Origin: Pedococcus_A sp963730585
GTDB taxonomy: Bacteria > Actinomycetota > Actinomycetes > Actinomycetales > Dermatophilaceae
Direction: 5' to 3'
Length of the DNA stretch: 64,000 nucleotides
Assembly (NCBI GenBank): GCA_963730585.1
Contig: CAVSSL010000012.1
Location: 124,001 to 188,000 of the forward strand
The notes beneath the pieces are model-generated. The model saw only the letters and a list, made by a program, of their open reading frames with translations. It was not told where the DNA came from and ran no database searches. How positions within the stretch are numbered: the stretch's first letter is position 1; every line of letters begins with the position of its first letter. The position numbers and the translations under genes were made by a program. This document shows positions 43,101-53,900 of the stretch, piece by piece.

Positions 43101-43922
43101 GTGATCCGGGAGTTCCCGGTGGCGCCGGTGCTGCGCGAGCACGCCGACGCCTGGCAGGCCGACCAGGAGCCCGCGCGGCCCCGGCCGGCCGCCACCGTCA
43201 TGTTCGTGCGGGACGGCGCCGCGGGCCTCGAGGTCTTCATGCTGCGCCGGGTGGCCACCATGGCCTTCGCTCCCCGCACACTGGTGTTCCCCGGGGGTGG
43301 GGTCGACCCCCGCGACGCCGACCCGCGCCTGCCGTGGGCGGGCCCCACCCCCGCCGAGTGGGCCGAGCGCCTGCAGACCGACGAGGCGACCGCCCGCGAG
43401 CTGGTGGCCGCGGCGGTGCGCGAGGTGTTCGAGGAGTGCGGGGTGCTGCTGGCCGGCCCGTCGCCGGACAGCGTCGTCGACGACGTGACCAGCCCGCACT
43501 GGCACGCGCAGCGCCAGGGCCTGCTCGACCGCTCGCACTCCCTCGCCGAGGTGCTGATCGCCCACGACCTGGTGCTCCGCTCCGACCTGCTGGCCTACCG
43601 GGCGCACTGGATCACGCCGGTGTTCGAGCCGCGGCGCTACGACACCCGGTTCTTCGCGGCAGCCGTGCCCGAGGGGCAGAGCGCCGACGACCAGAGCACC
43701 GAGGCCGACGTCGCCGACTGGGTTGCCGCCGCCGACGTGCTCGAGGCTTCCCGGCGGGGCGAGGCCATGATGCTGCCGCCGACGGTGGTCTGCGTCGAGG
43801 AGATCGCCGCCGCGCCCAGCGCTGCCGCCTTCATCGCCGAGCAGCCGCCCGTCGCCCCGGTCACCCCCGTGCTGACGCAGACGGCCGACGGCCCGGTGAT
43901 GCGGGCGGAGCTGCCGCGGTGA
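43101..43922 (+). CDS. Nudix hydrolase
   Basis: A 273-residue Nudix protein. The core starts at ATVMFVRDGAAGLEVFMLRR; the Nudix box is split by a long insert: FPGGGVDPRDADPRLPW, then about 20 residues, and AAVREVFEECGVLLAG with the catalytic Glu pair. This insert form is known in actinobacterial Nudix proteins near MBL genes. The substrate is undefined. The start is GTG 43101. Its stop overlaps the MBL gene start (GTGA), so they are coupled. Confidence 0.88.
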   Translation: MIREFPVAPVLREHADAWQADQEPARPRPAATVMFVRDGAAGLEVFMLRRVATMAFAPRTLVFPGGGVDPRDADPRLPWAGPTPAEWAERLQTDEATARELVAAAVREVFEECGVLLAGPSPDSVVDDVTSPHWHAQRQGLLDRSHSLAEVLIAHDLVLRSDLLAYRAHWITPVFEPRRYDTRFFAAAVPEGQSADDQSTEADVADWVAAADVLEASRRGEAMMLPPTVVCVEEIAAAPSAAAFIAEQPPVAPVTPVLTQTADGPVMRAELPR

Positions 43923-44715
43923 CTGCCCCGCCCGCAGCCGAGCACTGGTCCGGCGGCCAGGTGACGGAGCGGGCCCACTGCGTGCTGGCGCCCAACCCCG
44001 GCCCGATGACGCTCGACGGCACCAACACCTGGGTGCTGCTCGAGCCCGGCTCCACCGAGGCGCTGGTCATCGACCCCGGGCCCCTCGACGAGGCCCACCT
44101 GCGACGGGTGCTGGCCCTGGTGGAGGAGCGCGGCGCCCGGGTGGTGCAGACGATCCTCACGCACGGGCACCTCGACCACGCCGAGTCGGCACAGCGGTTC
44201 GCCGAGCTGACCGGCGCCCCCACCCGCGCGGTCGGACGCGGCCACGACGACCTCGCGGACGGTGACGTGCTGCGGGCCGGCGGTCTGGAGCTGAGGGTCG
44301 TGGCCACGCCGGGCCACACCTCCGACTCGCTGTCCTTCGCGCTGCCCGCCGACCACGCCCTGCTCACCGGCGACACGGTGCTGGGCCGCGGCACCACGGT
44401 GGTCGCGCACCCCGACGGCGAGCTGGCGGCATACCTGGACTCGCTGGAGAAGATCGCGGCGCTCACCGGCGGCGGGGAGGTGAGCACCATCCTCCCCGGC
44501 CACGGCCCCGTGGTGCCCGACGCGTCGGCGATGGTCGCCTTCTACCGGGTGCACCGGCGCGAGCGGCTGGAGCAGGTGCGACAGGCGCTCGCCGAGGGCG
44601 CGCGCGGGGTCGAGGACGTCGTCGAACGGGTCTACGCCGACGTGCCGCGCGAGGTGTGGCCGGCGGCCCGCCTCAGCGTGGCCGCCCAGCTGGAGTACCT
44701 GCGGCGCGTGAATGA
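43919..44715 (+). CDS. Metallo-beta-lactamase-fold hydrolase (frame lost at its last codons)
   Basis: A 265-residue MBL-fold protein like Rv3677c. Zinc motif THGHLDHAESA, then TPGHTSDSL, LLTGDTVLG and LPGHGPV complete the two-metal site. It is close to LACTB2-type hydrolases. In the sequence as given, the frame does not stop but runs on antisense to crp. One missing G at about 44700 would give EYLAARE and the TGA at 44713-44715, seven bases before the crp stop. I mark this corrected end. The start is GTG 43919, coupled to the Nudix gene. Confidence 0.8.
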
Positions 44716-44721
44716 GGCGGC

Positions 44722-45400
44722 TCAGCGGGCCCGACGCTTGAGGCGCTCGACGTCCTGGATCAGCACGGCACGGGCCTCGAGCCGGAGCCAGCCGCGGCTG
44801 GCGAAGTCGGCCAAGCGCCTTGTTGACGGTCTCGCGGGAGGCGCCGACGAGCTGCGCCAGCTCCTCCTGGGTGAGGTCGTGCGCGACCAGGATGCCGTCC
44901 TCGACCGGCCGCCCGAAGCGGTTGGCGAGGTCGAGCAGCGCCTTGGCGACGCGGCCGGGGACGTCGGTGAAGACCAGGTCGGCGAGGTTCTCGTTGGTGC
45001 GGCGCAGGCGCTTGGCGAGGGCCGCGAGCAGCACCTTGGCCACCTCCGGGCGGCCGGACAGCAGACCGGAGAGGTCGTCGTGGCCGATGCCCATGAGCTG
45101 GGTCTCGGCGACGGCCGTGGCGGTCATCGTGCGCGGGCCCGGGTCGAACAGGCTGAGCTCGCCGAACATCTCACCGGGGCCGAGGATCGCGACCAGGTTC
45201 TCGCGGCCGTCGCTGCTGCGGCGACCGAGCTTGATCTTGCCCTCGCGGATCACGTACAGCCGGTCGCCCTGGTCCCCCTCGTGGAAGAGCACGTCGCCGC
45301 GCTCGAGGTGGCGCTGCGTCATCGACTGCATGAGCCGGCCCGCGGCGTCGTCGTCGAGGGCCGCGAACAGCGGGGCTCTTCTCACCACGTCCTGATCCAC
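44722..45400 (-). pseudogene. crp: Crp/Fnr-type regulator (GlxR/Crp), one-base frameshift in the HTH
   Basis: The global cAMP-type regulator of actinobacteria. Start GTG 45400 (VDQDVVRRAPLFAALDD). The cyclic-nucleotide domain has GDRLYVIREGKIKLGRRSSDGR and PGEMFGELSLFDPGPRTMTA. The HTH LTQEELAQLVGASRETVNKAL is then broken by one extra base at 44813-44814 (AA for A on the plus strand). Read across it, the ending is ADFASRGWLRLEARAVLIQDV...LKRRAR, the normal family ending, stop at 44722. An error is more likely than loss, since crp is nearly always kept. Divergent from nth. Confidence 0.85.
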
Positions 45401-45457
45401 GGGCGACAGTGTGCCACGTCGCCTGGTCAGGGAACTGTCAGCATCGCCCCTTAGGCT

Positions 45458-46252
45458 GTGCGGGTGTCTGCTGCCGTCCGTGAGGAGTCGCCGGTCGCGC
45501 TGACCCGGCGCGCCCGCCGGATGTACCGCGCGCTGGCCGAGCGCTATCCGTACGCCCACTGTGAGCTCGACTTCGAGAACCCGCTCCAGCTGCTGGTCGC
45601 CACCGTGCTCTCGGCCCAGACGACCGACGTCATGGTCAACAAGGTGACGCCGACCCTCTTCGCGAAGTACCCGACGGCCGCGGACCTCGCCGCCGCCGAC
45701 CGTGAGGAGATGGAGGGCATCCTCAAGCCCACCGGGTTCTACCGGGCCAAGACCAACTCGGTGATGCGTCTCGCGGCCGACCTCGTCGAGCGGTTCGACG
45801 GCGAGGTGCCGCCGCGGATGAAGGACCTCGTCACGCTGCCCGGGGTGGGCCGCAAGACCGCCAACGTCGTCCTCGGCAACGCCTTCGGGATCCCCGGCAT
45901 CACGGTCGACACCCACTTCGGGCGGCTCGTGCGCCGCTTCGGGTGGACCGAGGAGGAGGACCCGGTCAAGGTCGAGGAGGTCGTGGGCCGGCTCATCCCC
46001 CGCAAGGAGTGGACGATGCTCTCCCACGTGCTGATCTTCCACGGCCGGCGCACCTGCCACGCCCGCAAGCCGGCCTGCGGGGCCTGCCCCGTCGCCCGTT
46101 GGTGCCCCTCCTACGGCACCGGCGAGACCGACCCCGACAAGGCGGCGAAGCTGCTGAAGTTCGAGCTGGCCCCTTCGGCCCTGGCGGCCACGGCTGCGGA
46201 TGCTCCGACCCCGGCGACCAGCCCTTCGGCGGAGGGAGCCCCGCAGGGATGA
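45458..46252 (+). CDS. nth: Endonuclease III (DNA glycosylase/AP lyase)
   Basis: A 264-residue base-excision repair enzyme that removes oxidised pyrimidines. HhH motif LPGVGRKTANVVLGNAFG with the catalytic Lys-region, then ITVDTHFGRLVRR with the catalytic Asp. The 4Fe-4S cluster is CHARKPACGACPVARWC. A C-terminal Ala/Pro tail of about 30 residues is extra. It starts at GTG 45458 or 45464. It overlaps the Nudix start by four bases (ATGA). In M. tuberculosis nth lies beside crp too. Confidence 0.95.
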   Translation: MRVSAAVREESPVALTRRARRMYRALAERYPYAHCELDFENPLQLLVATVLSAQTTDVMVNKVTPTLFAKYPTAADLAAADREEMEGILKPTGFYRAKTNSVMRLAADLVERFDGEVPPRMKDLVTLPGVGRKTANVVLGNAFGIPGITVDTHFGRLVRRFGWTEEEDPVKVEEVVGRLIPRKEWTMLSHVLIFHGRRTCHARKPACGACPVARWCPSYGTGETDPDKAAKLLKFELAPSALAATAADAPTPATSPSAEGAPQG

Positions 46253-46917
46253 GCGCGCCCCGTCCCGCCTGGATGAACCGTCTCCAGGACGCCCTCGCCC
46301 ACCCCGACCCGGAGTACTTCGACCGGTTCCAGCCGCCCGAGGAGGGTGGCCGCGAGTCGGCGGTGCTCATGCTGTTCGCCCCGTCCGAGCTCGGGGGCGA
46401 GGAGGTCGTGCTGACCGAGCGGGCCCACCACCTGCGCTCGCACCCGGCGCAGGTCTCGTTCCCCGGCGGGTCGCTCGAGCCGGGGGAGGACCCGGTGCAG
46501 GCCGCCCTCCGCGAGGCGCAGGAGGAGGTCGGCATCGACCCCGAGACGGTCGACGTGGTCGCCGAGCTGCCCCAGCTCTTCCTCAGCCCGAGCCAGCACA
46601 TCGTCACGCCGGTGCTCGCCTGGTGGCCGGTGCCGACCGCCATCGAGGACGTGCACGCCGGCGAGGTGCACCGGGCCGAGCGCGTGTCGGTCGACCTGCT
46701 GCTCGACGCGTCCATCCGCTTCACCACCGTCCACCCGATGGGCTACGAAGGGCCCGCCTTCGAGGTCGACGGCCTCTACATCTGGGGGTTCACGGCCATG
46801 CTGTTCAGCCGCGTCATGCAGCTCGCGGGGCTCGAGCGCCCCTGGGACGCCGGCGTGCGCCGGCCGCTGCCCGAGCGGTTCCACCCCCGCCCCCGGCCGG
46901 AGGGTGGTGACCGGTGA
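46249..46917 (+). CDS. Nudix hydrolase, coenzyme A pyrophosphatase type
   Basis: A 222-residue protein. VSFPGGSLEPGEDPVQAALREAQEEVGID is broken here only for length: it is a complete Nudix box (GGS...E...REAQEEVG). The preceding LTERAHHLRSHPAQVSFPGG matches the CoA-hydrolase signature (LRxHxGQ(I/V)xFPGG). Corresponds to Rv3672c. ATG 46249; its stop overlaps the marP start (GTGA). Confidence 0.9.
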   Translation: MSAPRPAWMNRLQDALAHPDPEYFDRFQPPEEGGRESAVLMLFAPSELGGEEVVLTERAHHLRSHPAQVSFPGGSLEPGEDPVQAALREAQEEVGIDPETVDVVAELPQLFLSPSQHIVTPVLAWWPVPTAIEDVHAGEVHRAERVSVDLLLDASIRFTTVHPMGYEGPAFEVDGLYIWGFTAMLFSRVMQLAGLERPWDAGVRRPLPERFHPRPRPEGGDR

Positions 46918-48125
46918 TCTTCGGTCTCGGCATCCTCGACGTGCTGCTCGTGCTGCTGCTCGTCGGCTACGCCGTCTCCGGCTACCGGCAGGGCCTGGTG
47001 GTCAGCGTCCTGTCGCTGGCCGGGTTCCTGGCCGGCGGCGCGCTGGCCATGTGGCTGCTGCCGCTCGCCATCCACGAGTGGACGTCGCTGGAGAACACGC
47101 CGGTGATGCGCGCCGTGGTGATGGTGGCCGGCGTGTTCATCGTGGCCTCCATCGGCCAGGCGGTCGCCGTCGGGGTGGGCGGTCGGCTGCGCTCCCACGT
47201 CCGGGCTCGGCCCGCCCGGGCCTTCGACTCGGCCCTGGGGGCGGTCGCGGTCGTCGTCTCCGTGTCCCTGGTCATCTGGTTCGTCGCCGGGGCGGTGCGC
47301 GGTGGCGCGCCGGCTCCGCTCGCCCGCGCCATTGGCGAGTCGAGGGTCCTCCGGGCGATCGACACGGTGGTCCCGCCGCAGACCTCGCGCCTGTTCGCCG
47401 GGTTCCGCGAGGTCCTCGACCGCGAGGGCTTCCCCCGCGTGTTCGAGGGCATCGAGGCCGAGCCCATCGCACCGGTCGAGCCGCCGGACCCGAACGTCGC
47501 CCGCACCCCCGGCGTCAGCGAGGCCGGCAGCTCGGTCATCAAGATCACCGGCGTGGCCGAGGCCTGCAACCGCGGGCAGGAGGGCAGCGGCTGGGTGGTC
47601 TCGCCCGGTCGGGTCGTCACCAACGCCCACGTCGTCGCCGGCATGCGCACCGTCACGCTGCGGGTCAAGGGCACCGGGCCGTCCTACGAGGGACGCGTCG
47701 TCGTCTTCGACCCCGAACGCGACCTCGCGGTGGTCGCCGCCCCCGACCTGCCCGCCGCGCCGCTCGACCTCGGTCCGCAGCTCGAGCGTGGGGACGGCGG
47801 CGTCGTCGCAGGCTTCCCGCTCGACGGGCCCTACCGCCTCGACGCCGCCCGGGTGCGTGACGTGGTGCAGGCCCGCGGCTCGGACATCTACGGCACCCCC
47901 GGCACCAACCGCGAGGTGTACTCGCTCTACGCGCGGGTCCGCCCCGGCAACTCCGGTGGCCCGCTGCTGTCGACGACCGGCGAGGTCGTGGGTGTCATCT
48001 TCGCCAAGTCGCTCGACGACAACAGCACCGGCTACGCGCTCACCCTCGACGAGGCCCGACCGGTGCTGCGGGCGGCCGCGTCGGCGAGCCAGCCGGTGAG
48101 CACCGGCCCCTGCGTCGCGGGCTGA
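46914..48125 (+). CDS. marP: Membrane serine protease MarP (acid resistance periplasmic protease)
   Basis: A 403-residue protein. Four N-terminal helices (CvpA-like, residues 1-130: ILDVLLVLLLVGYAVSG first) anchor an extracellular chymotrypsin-fold protease. The catalytic triad is in VTNAHVVAG (His), DPERDLAVV (Asp) and RPGNSGGPLL (Ser). In M. tuberculosis MarP cleaves the wall hydrolase RipA and allows pH homeostasis in acid. Cys residues in EACNRG and TGPCVAG may form the regulatory disulfide. Translationally coupled to the Nudix gene. Confidence 0.94.
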   Translation: MIFGLGILDVLLVLLLVGYAVSGYRQGLVVSVLSLAGFLAGGALAMWLLPLAIHEWTSLENTPVMRAVVMVAGVFIVASIGQAVAVGVGGRLRSHVRARPARAFDSALGAVAVVVSVSLVIWFVAGAVRGGAPAPLARAIGESRVLRAIDTVVPPQTSRLFAGFREVLDREGFPRVFEGIEAEPIAPVEPPDPNVARTPGVSEAGSSVIKITGVAEACNRGQEGSGWVVSPGRVVTNAHVVAGMRTVTLRVKGTGPSYEGRVVVFDPERDLAVVAAPDLPAAPLDLGPQLERGDGGVVAGFPLDGPYRLDAARVRDVVQARGSDIYGTPGTNREVYSLYARVRPGNSGGPLLSTTGEVVGVIFAKSLDDNSTGYALTLDEARPVLRAAASASQPVSTGPCVAG

Positions 48126-48180
48126 GGTGCGAGGCGCCCGGGCGGAGGTCCGCGGCCGGCGGGCTGAGGTGCGAGGCGCC
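48118..48180 (+). repeat. Two 21-base direct repeats at the marP stop
   Basis: CGGGCTGAGGTGCGAGGCGCC occurs at 48118-48138, containing the marP stop codon, and again at 48160-48180. The spacing is 42 bases. It looks like a recent tandem duplication of the gene end; no function is apparent. Confidence 0.8.
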
Positions 48181-48200
48181 GGAGGCCGACCCGGGCAGGC

Positions 48201-49124
48201 TCAGGTGTGGAGGCCGTCGAGCCAGCTGATGAGGTGGCCGTTGACCGCCTCGGGAGCCTCCTCGGGCAGGAAGTGGCCGGCCCGGGCGACCTGGTGCTCC
48301 TCGTAGGGGCCGGCGCACCACGCGCGTGAGGCGGGCATGATCTCGGGCAGCACGGCGGGGTCGTCCTCGCCGTGGACCTGGAGCACCGGCACCTGCACCG
48401 GCCCGCTCACCCGCTTGGCGAACCGCCACCCGTCGGGCCGGACCTGGCTGCGGACCACCCAGCGGTAGTACTCGGCCGCGGAGTGGGCCACGAACGGCAG
48501 GGCCATCGCGTCGGAGTACATCCGGGCCTCCTCCAGGCTGGGCCAGATGCCCTGCGGTGAGGCCCACTCGCGCAGCAGTCGTTGGACGTACCCGCCGTGC
48601 ACCGTCATCTCCCGTTCCGGCACGAACGGCCGCTGCAGGCCGGCGAGGTAGCCGTTGGCCCGCGCCTGGCGGGCGTTGGTGAACGAGGCCCGGCGGAAGA
48701 CGAGCGGGTGCGGCATCGACAGGGACGCGAGGGCGGAGGTGACCGCGGGCTGGAGGGAGGCCATGCTCCACGCGATCCAGCCGCCCCAGCCGTGCCCGAC
48801 GACCACGGCCTGGGACTCACCGAGCGAGCGGATCACACTGGCCGTGTCGGTGGCCGACGTCCGGGTGTCGTAGCCGCGGGGCGGCTTGTCCGAGGCGCCG
48901 TAGCCGCGCAGGTCGAGCGCGCAGGCGCGGTAGCCGGCGTCGGCGAGGGCCTGCATCTGGTGGCGCCAGGCCCACCAGAACTGCGGGAAGCCGTGCAGCA
49001 GCAGCACCAGCGGCCCCTGGCCCTGCTCCGCGACGTGGAAGCGGGCGCCGTTGGCGGCGACGAACCGGTGCTCCCACGGGCCGTCGACGAGCACCATGGA
49101 GGCGTCGGGAGTGGTGGGGAACAC
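48201..49124 (-). CDS. ephE: EphE-like alpha/beta hydrolase, nucleophile residue absent
   Basis: A 307-residue epoxide hydrolase-fold protein: LLLHGFPQFWWAWRHQM (HGFP oxyanion motif), LDLRGYGASDKPPRGYD, and the end VARAGHFLPEEAPEAVN with the catalytic His. The nucleophile elbow reads GHGWGG, where active epoxide hydrolases have Asp (GHDWGG) and esterases Ser. With Gly there, classical catalysis should fail. It lies next to marP as Rv3670 does in M. tuberculosis. ATG 49124; an internal Met at residue 10 is possible. Confidence 0.85.
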   Translation of the reverse strand: MFPTTPDASMVLVDGPWEHRFVAANGARFHVAEQGQGPLVLLLHGFPQFWWAWRHQMQALADAGYRACALDLRGYGASDKPPRGYDTRTSATDTASVIRSLGESQAVVVGHGWGGWIAWSMASLQPAVTSALASLSMPHPLVFRRASFTNARQARANGYLAGLQRPFVPEREMTVHGGYVQRLLREWASPQGIWPSLEEARMYSDAMALPFVAHSAAEYYRWVVRSQVRPDGWRFAKRVSGPVQVPVLQVHGEDDPAVLPEIMPASRAWCAGPYEEHQVARAGHFLPEEAPEAVNGHLISWLDGLHT

Positions 49125-49217
49125 GGCGGCTCAGGTCTGTCTGCGAGGTGCGGGCTCGGCGTGCGCGCGGCGCGTCGGGTCCGGGAGCGGGTGGGTCAGG
49201 TGGGGCGTGGGTGCGGC

Positions 49218-49613
49218 TCAGTCGCCCGACTTGAGCGCCTCGATGGTCTCCTGCGCGTTCTTGATGGTCCGCTCGGGCTTGGGCTGCACCCGCGTGACGC
49301 TGTTCTTCCCCACCACGCCGAGGATCGCGGCGATCAGGAAGAGCAGCACGGTCGTGATGAGGTAGCCGGCCCAGATCGGCAGCCAGATGGCGATGACGTT
49401 GGCCACCGTGTGGAAGAGGAAGATCAGGCCGAGCAGGCCGAGGAAGGCAGCCCCTGCGAGCAGGCCGGCGCCCTTGCCGGCGAGCTTGGCCTCACCCGTG
49501 ATCTCGGCCTTGGCCAGGGCGATCTCGCTGCGGACGATGGTGGAGATGTCGGCCGTCGCGTCCGCGACCAGCTGGCCGAGGGTGCGCTCGGGGCCGGGCG
49601 TGCTGGTGGCCAT
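49218..49613 (-). CDS. Phage holin-like (Phage_holin_3_6) membrane protein
   Basis: A 131-residue protein. An amphipathic N-terminal half (LGQLVADATADISTIVRSEIALAKAEITGEAK) is followed by two helices (about 50-72 and 78-100) and a charged tail. The family is named from phage holins but is a house-keeping membrane protein in actinobacteria; function unknown. Corresponds to the Rv3669 position. The start is ATG 49613, with GGGGAA upstream. Confidence 0.85.
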   Translation of the reverse strand: MATSTPGPERTLGQLVADATADISTIVRSEIALAKAEITGEAKLAGKGAGLLAGAAFLGLLGLIFLFHTVANVIAIWLPIWAGYLITTVLLFLIAAILGVVGKNSVTRVQPKPERTIKNAQETIEALKSGD

Positions 49614-49665
49614 GGGCAGTTCCCCTTTGTGTCGTCTTCAGCGGCCCGCACGGGCCGCCTCCACC

Positions 49666-51015
49666 CTAGCCGCGTCCCGGGGTATCCACATCTGAGCGCT
49701 GGAAGACGTCGGGTATGCCGTCGAGGTCGTGGTCGGCGCTCTCCGCGAGCGCGATCCGCCGGTAGACCCGGTTCCGGGTGCGCAGCACCACCGAGGCCAG
49801 CAGGGCGGCGAGGAGCGAGCCCATCAGCACGGCGAGCTTGACGTGGTCGTCGCGCTCGCTGCCCGCCCCGAAGGCGAGCTCGCCGACGAGCAGCGAGACG
49901 GTGAAGCCGATGCCGGCCAGCAGCGAGAGGCCGAACACGTCCCACCACGACAGCTCGTCGTCGAGCTCGGCCCGGGTGAACCGCGTCAGCAGCCAGGTGC
50001 CGCCGAGCACGCCGACCAGCTTTCCCGCGACGAGGCCGACCATGATGCCGAGGGCGACCTCGTCGGCGAAGGTCGAGGCGAAGCCACCGCCGACCACGGT
50101 GACGCCCGCGGCGAAGAACGCGAAGACCGGCACGGCCACGCCGGCCGAGAGCGGGCGCAGCCGGTGCTCGAAGCGCTGCGCGACGTCCATCGCGGCGGGC
50201 AGGGTGCTCAACCGGGGGACGCTCTGACGGGGCCGCACCGGCACGGTGAGGCCGAGCAGCACCCCGGCCACGGTGGCGTGGATGCCGGAGGCGTGCACCA
50301 GCGTCCAGGTCGCCAGGGCGAGCGGGAGCAGCAGCCACCACTGCGTGAGGCGGCGCTGCACGAGGAACGCGAAGAGGGCCAACGGCACGAGGGCCAGCGC
50401 CAGCATCGGCAGCTCGAGCGACGAGGTGTAGAAGATCGCGATGATCGTGATGGCCACGAGGTCGTCGACGACGGCGAGCGTGAGCAGGAACGAGCGCAGC
50501 GCCACCGGCAGGTGCGTGCCGATGACGGCCAGCACCGCCAGCGCGAAGGCGATGTCGGTGGCAGTCGGGATGGCCCACCCGCGCAGGGCGTCACCGGAGG
50601 GGCCCAGGCCCAGCACGACGGCCGTGAACAGCAGCGCCGGCACGGCCACCCCGCAGATCGCTGCCACGACGGGGACAGCGGCCTTGGCCGGGTCGCGCAG
50701 GTCGCCGACGAGGAACTCGCGCTTGAGCTCGAGGCCGGCCACGAAGAAGAAGATGGCGAGCAGCCCGTCGGCTGCCCACTGCCCGAGGGTGAGGTCGAGG
50801 TGCAGCGCATGGGGACCCACCACGGTGTCGCGCAACGCGGCATACCCCTCCCTCCACGGGGAGTTGGCCCACAGCAGTGCCAGCACCGCGGCGACGAGGA
50901 GCAGGGCCCCGCCGACGGTCTCGGTTCGCAGCGCGGCGGTGACGGCCTGCGCCTCGGTCCAGCTCGGGCGGCGGAAGATGCGGGGTCCGCCGGGCGGCGG
51001 AGTGGGGGGCGTCAC
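49666..51015 (-). CDS. nhaA: Na+/H+ antiporter NhaA
   Basis: A 449-residue antiporter with about twelve helices. Family segments: LLAIFFFVAGLELKREFLVG, PTATDIAFALAVLAVIG and LTLAVVDDLVAITIIAIFY, where the Asp pair (VVDD) is the cation site. It exchanges Na+ or Li+ for protons. Start GTG 51015 (VTPPTPPPGG) has AGGAGG six bases before; longer starts add a non-conserved peptide. It is an addition compared with the mycobacterial gene order. Confidence 0.94.
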   Translation of the reverse strand: MTPPTPPPGGPRIFRRPSWTEAQAVTAALRTETVGGALLLVAAVLALLWANSPWREGYAALRDTVVGPHALHLDLTLGQWAADGLLAIFFFVAGLELKREFLVGDLRDPAKAAVPVVAAICGVAVPALLFTAVVLGLGPSGDALRGWAIPTATDIAFALAVLAVIGTHLPVALRSFLLTLAVVDDLVAITIIAIFYTSSLELPMLALALVPLALFAFLVQRRLTQWWLLLPLALATWTLVHASGIHATVAGVLLGLTVPVRPRQSVPRLSTLPAAMDVAQRFEHRLRPLSAGVAVPVFAFFAAGVTVVGGGFASTFADEVALGIMVGLVAGKLVGVLGGTWLLTRFTRAELDDELSWWDVFGLSLLAGIGFTVSLLVGELAFGAGSERDDHVKLAVLMGSLLAALLASVVLRTRNRVYRRIALAESADHDLDGIPDVFQRSDVDTPGRG

Positions 51016-51100
51016 GGGTGGCCTCCTGGGGTCGGGGCTTGCACAGACCCCCGCCGGAGCGGGCGCCGCCGACCAGACTTCCCGGCACACCACGTCCAGC

Positions 51101-51652
51101 CTATCGGCTGCGCCTGCGCGGCGACTCGGCGGCAGCGAGGCGCAGCCCCTCGAAGGTCTGGGCCAGCTCGCGGACCAGCTCGTCGTCGGGCACGACCTGT
51201 CGGTCGACCAGCGTCGTGCCGAACGCCAGCCCGGGCGCGTCGACCACGGTCATCTTCACCCGCTCGAGGGTCTGCCGCAGGGCCGCCTTGGCGTAGCGGG
51301 CGCCGTACCAGCCGTAGCCGACGCACGCGACGGGCAGGCCCTCCCACTCGGCGTAGAGGAAGTCGATCGCGTTCTTCAGCGCCGCGTTGTAGCCGCGGTT
51401 GTACTCCGGCATCACGACCAGCAGCGCCTCGGCGTCACGGATCGCGGCCGACCAGCGCCGGGTGTGCTCGTGGGCGTAGCCGCCCTCCGACGGCTCACGC
51501 GGCTCGTCGAGGAACGGCAGCGCGAAGTCGGCGAGGTCGAGCACCTCCACCTCGAACCCGGAGTCCGGCACCTGCTTCAGCACCCACTCCGCCACGGTCG
51601 GGCCGAGCCGGCCGGGGCGGGTGCTGGCGATGAGGATGCGAAGGGCGACCAC
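51101..51652 (-). CDS. NADPH-dependent FMN reductase
   Basis: A 183-residue flavodoxin-fold reductase: LRILIASTRPGRLGPTVAEW has the FMN phosphate loop (STRPGR), and VVMPEYNRGYNAALKNAIDFL the flavin-contact motif. Unlike the copy at 19123, this one is complete. GTG 51652 is the start. It probably uses NAD(P)H to reduce free FMN or quinone-like compounds. It lies between nhaA and acsA on the same strand. Confidence 0.88.
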   Translation of the reverse strand: MVALRILIASTRPGRLGPTVAEWVLKQVPDSGFEVEVLDLADFALPFLDEPREPSEGGYAHEHTRRWSAAIRDAEALLVVMPEYNRGYNAALKNAIDFLYAEWEGLPVACVGYGWYGARYAKAALRQTLERVKMTVVDAPGLAFGTTLVDRQVVPDDELVRELAQTFEGLRLAAAESPRRRSR

Positions 51653-51670
51653 GCCCGGAGCCAACCACAC

Positions 51671-51711
51671 GTATGCCGCGCCCGCCCCTCTCCGGGGCCG
51701 GCGCGGCATAC
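51671..51711. terminator. Hairpin with GTATGCC arms after acsA
   Basis: GTATGCCGCGCC (51671-51682) pairs perfectly with GGCGCGGCATAC (51700-51711), with a 17-base centre that can form a second CCCC/GGGG stem. It lies between the acsA stop and the reductase start and most likely ends the acsA message. Both arms carry the over-represented 7-mer. Confidence 0.75.
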
Positions 51712-51738
51712 ACGTCGTGGCGGTGGGCCGCCGGCCGC

Positions 51739-53724
<1,986 letters not shown>

Positions 53725-53900
53725 GGCTTCCCTCCTGGGTACGGCGCGGCGGCCGCATCCTCGCGGCCGGTGACAGGCACCACCCAACCGCCTCAGGTCT
53801 CCGGCATCAAGGGGAACCCCGCGCACGCTCGCCCGACGGGCCGTGGCTGCGACGAGCGGTGCGTCCCCCGCAGACCAGCGGCAGCCGCTAGCCTCGCCCT

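Noticed and set aside
43006..43104. ATG 43006 as a start of a short gene or of the Nudix gene
   Set aside because: That frame runs through the palindromic repeat and stops after 32 codons; the Nudix frame starts at GTG 43101.
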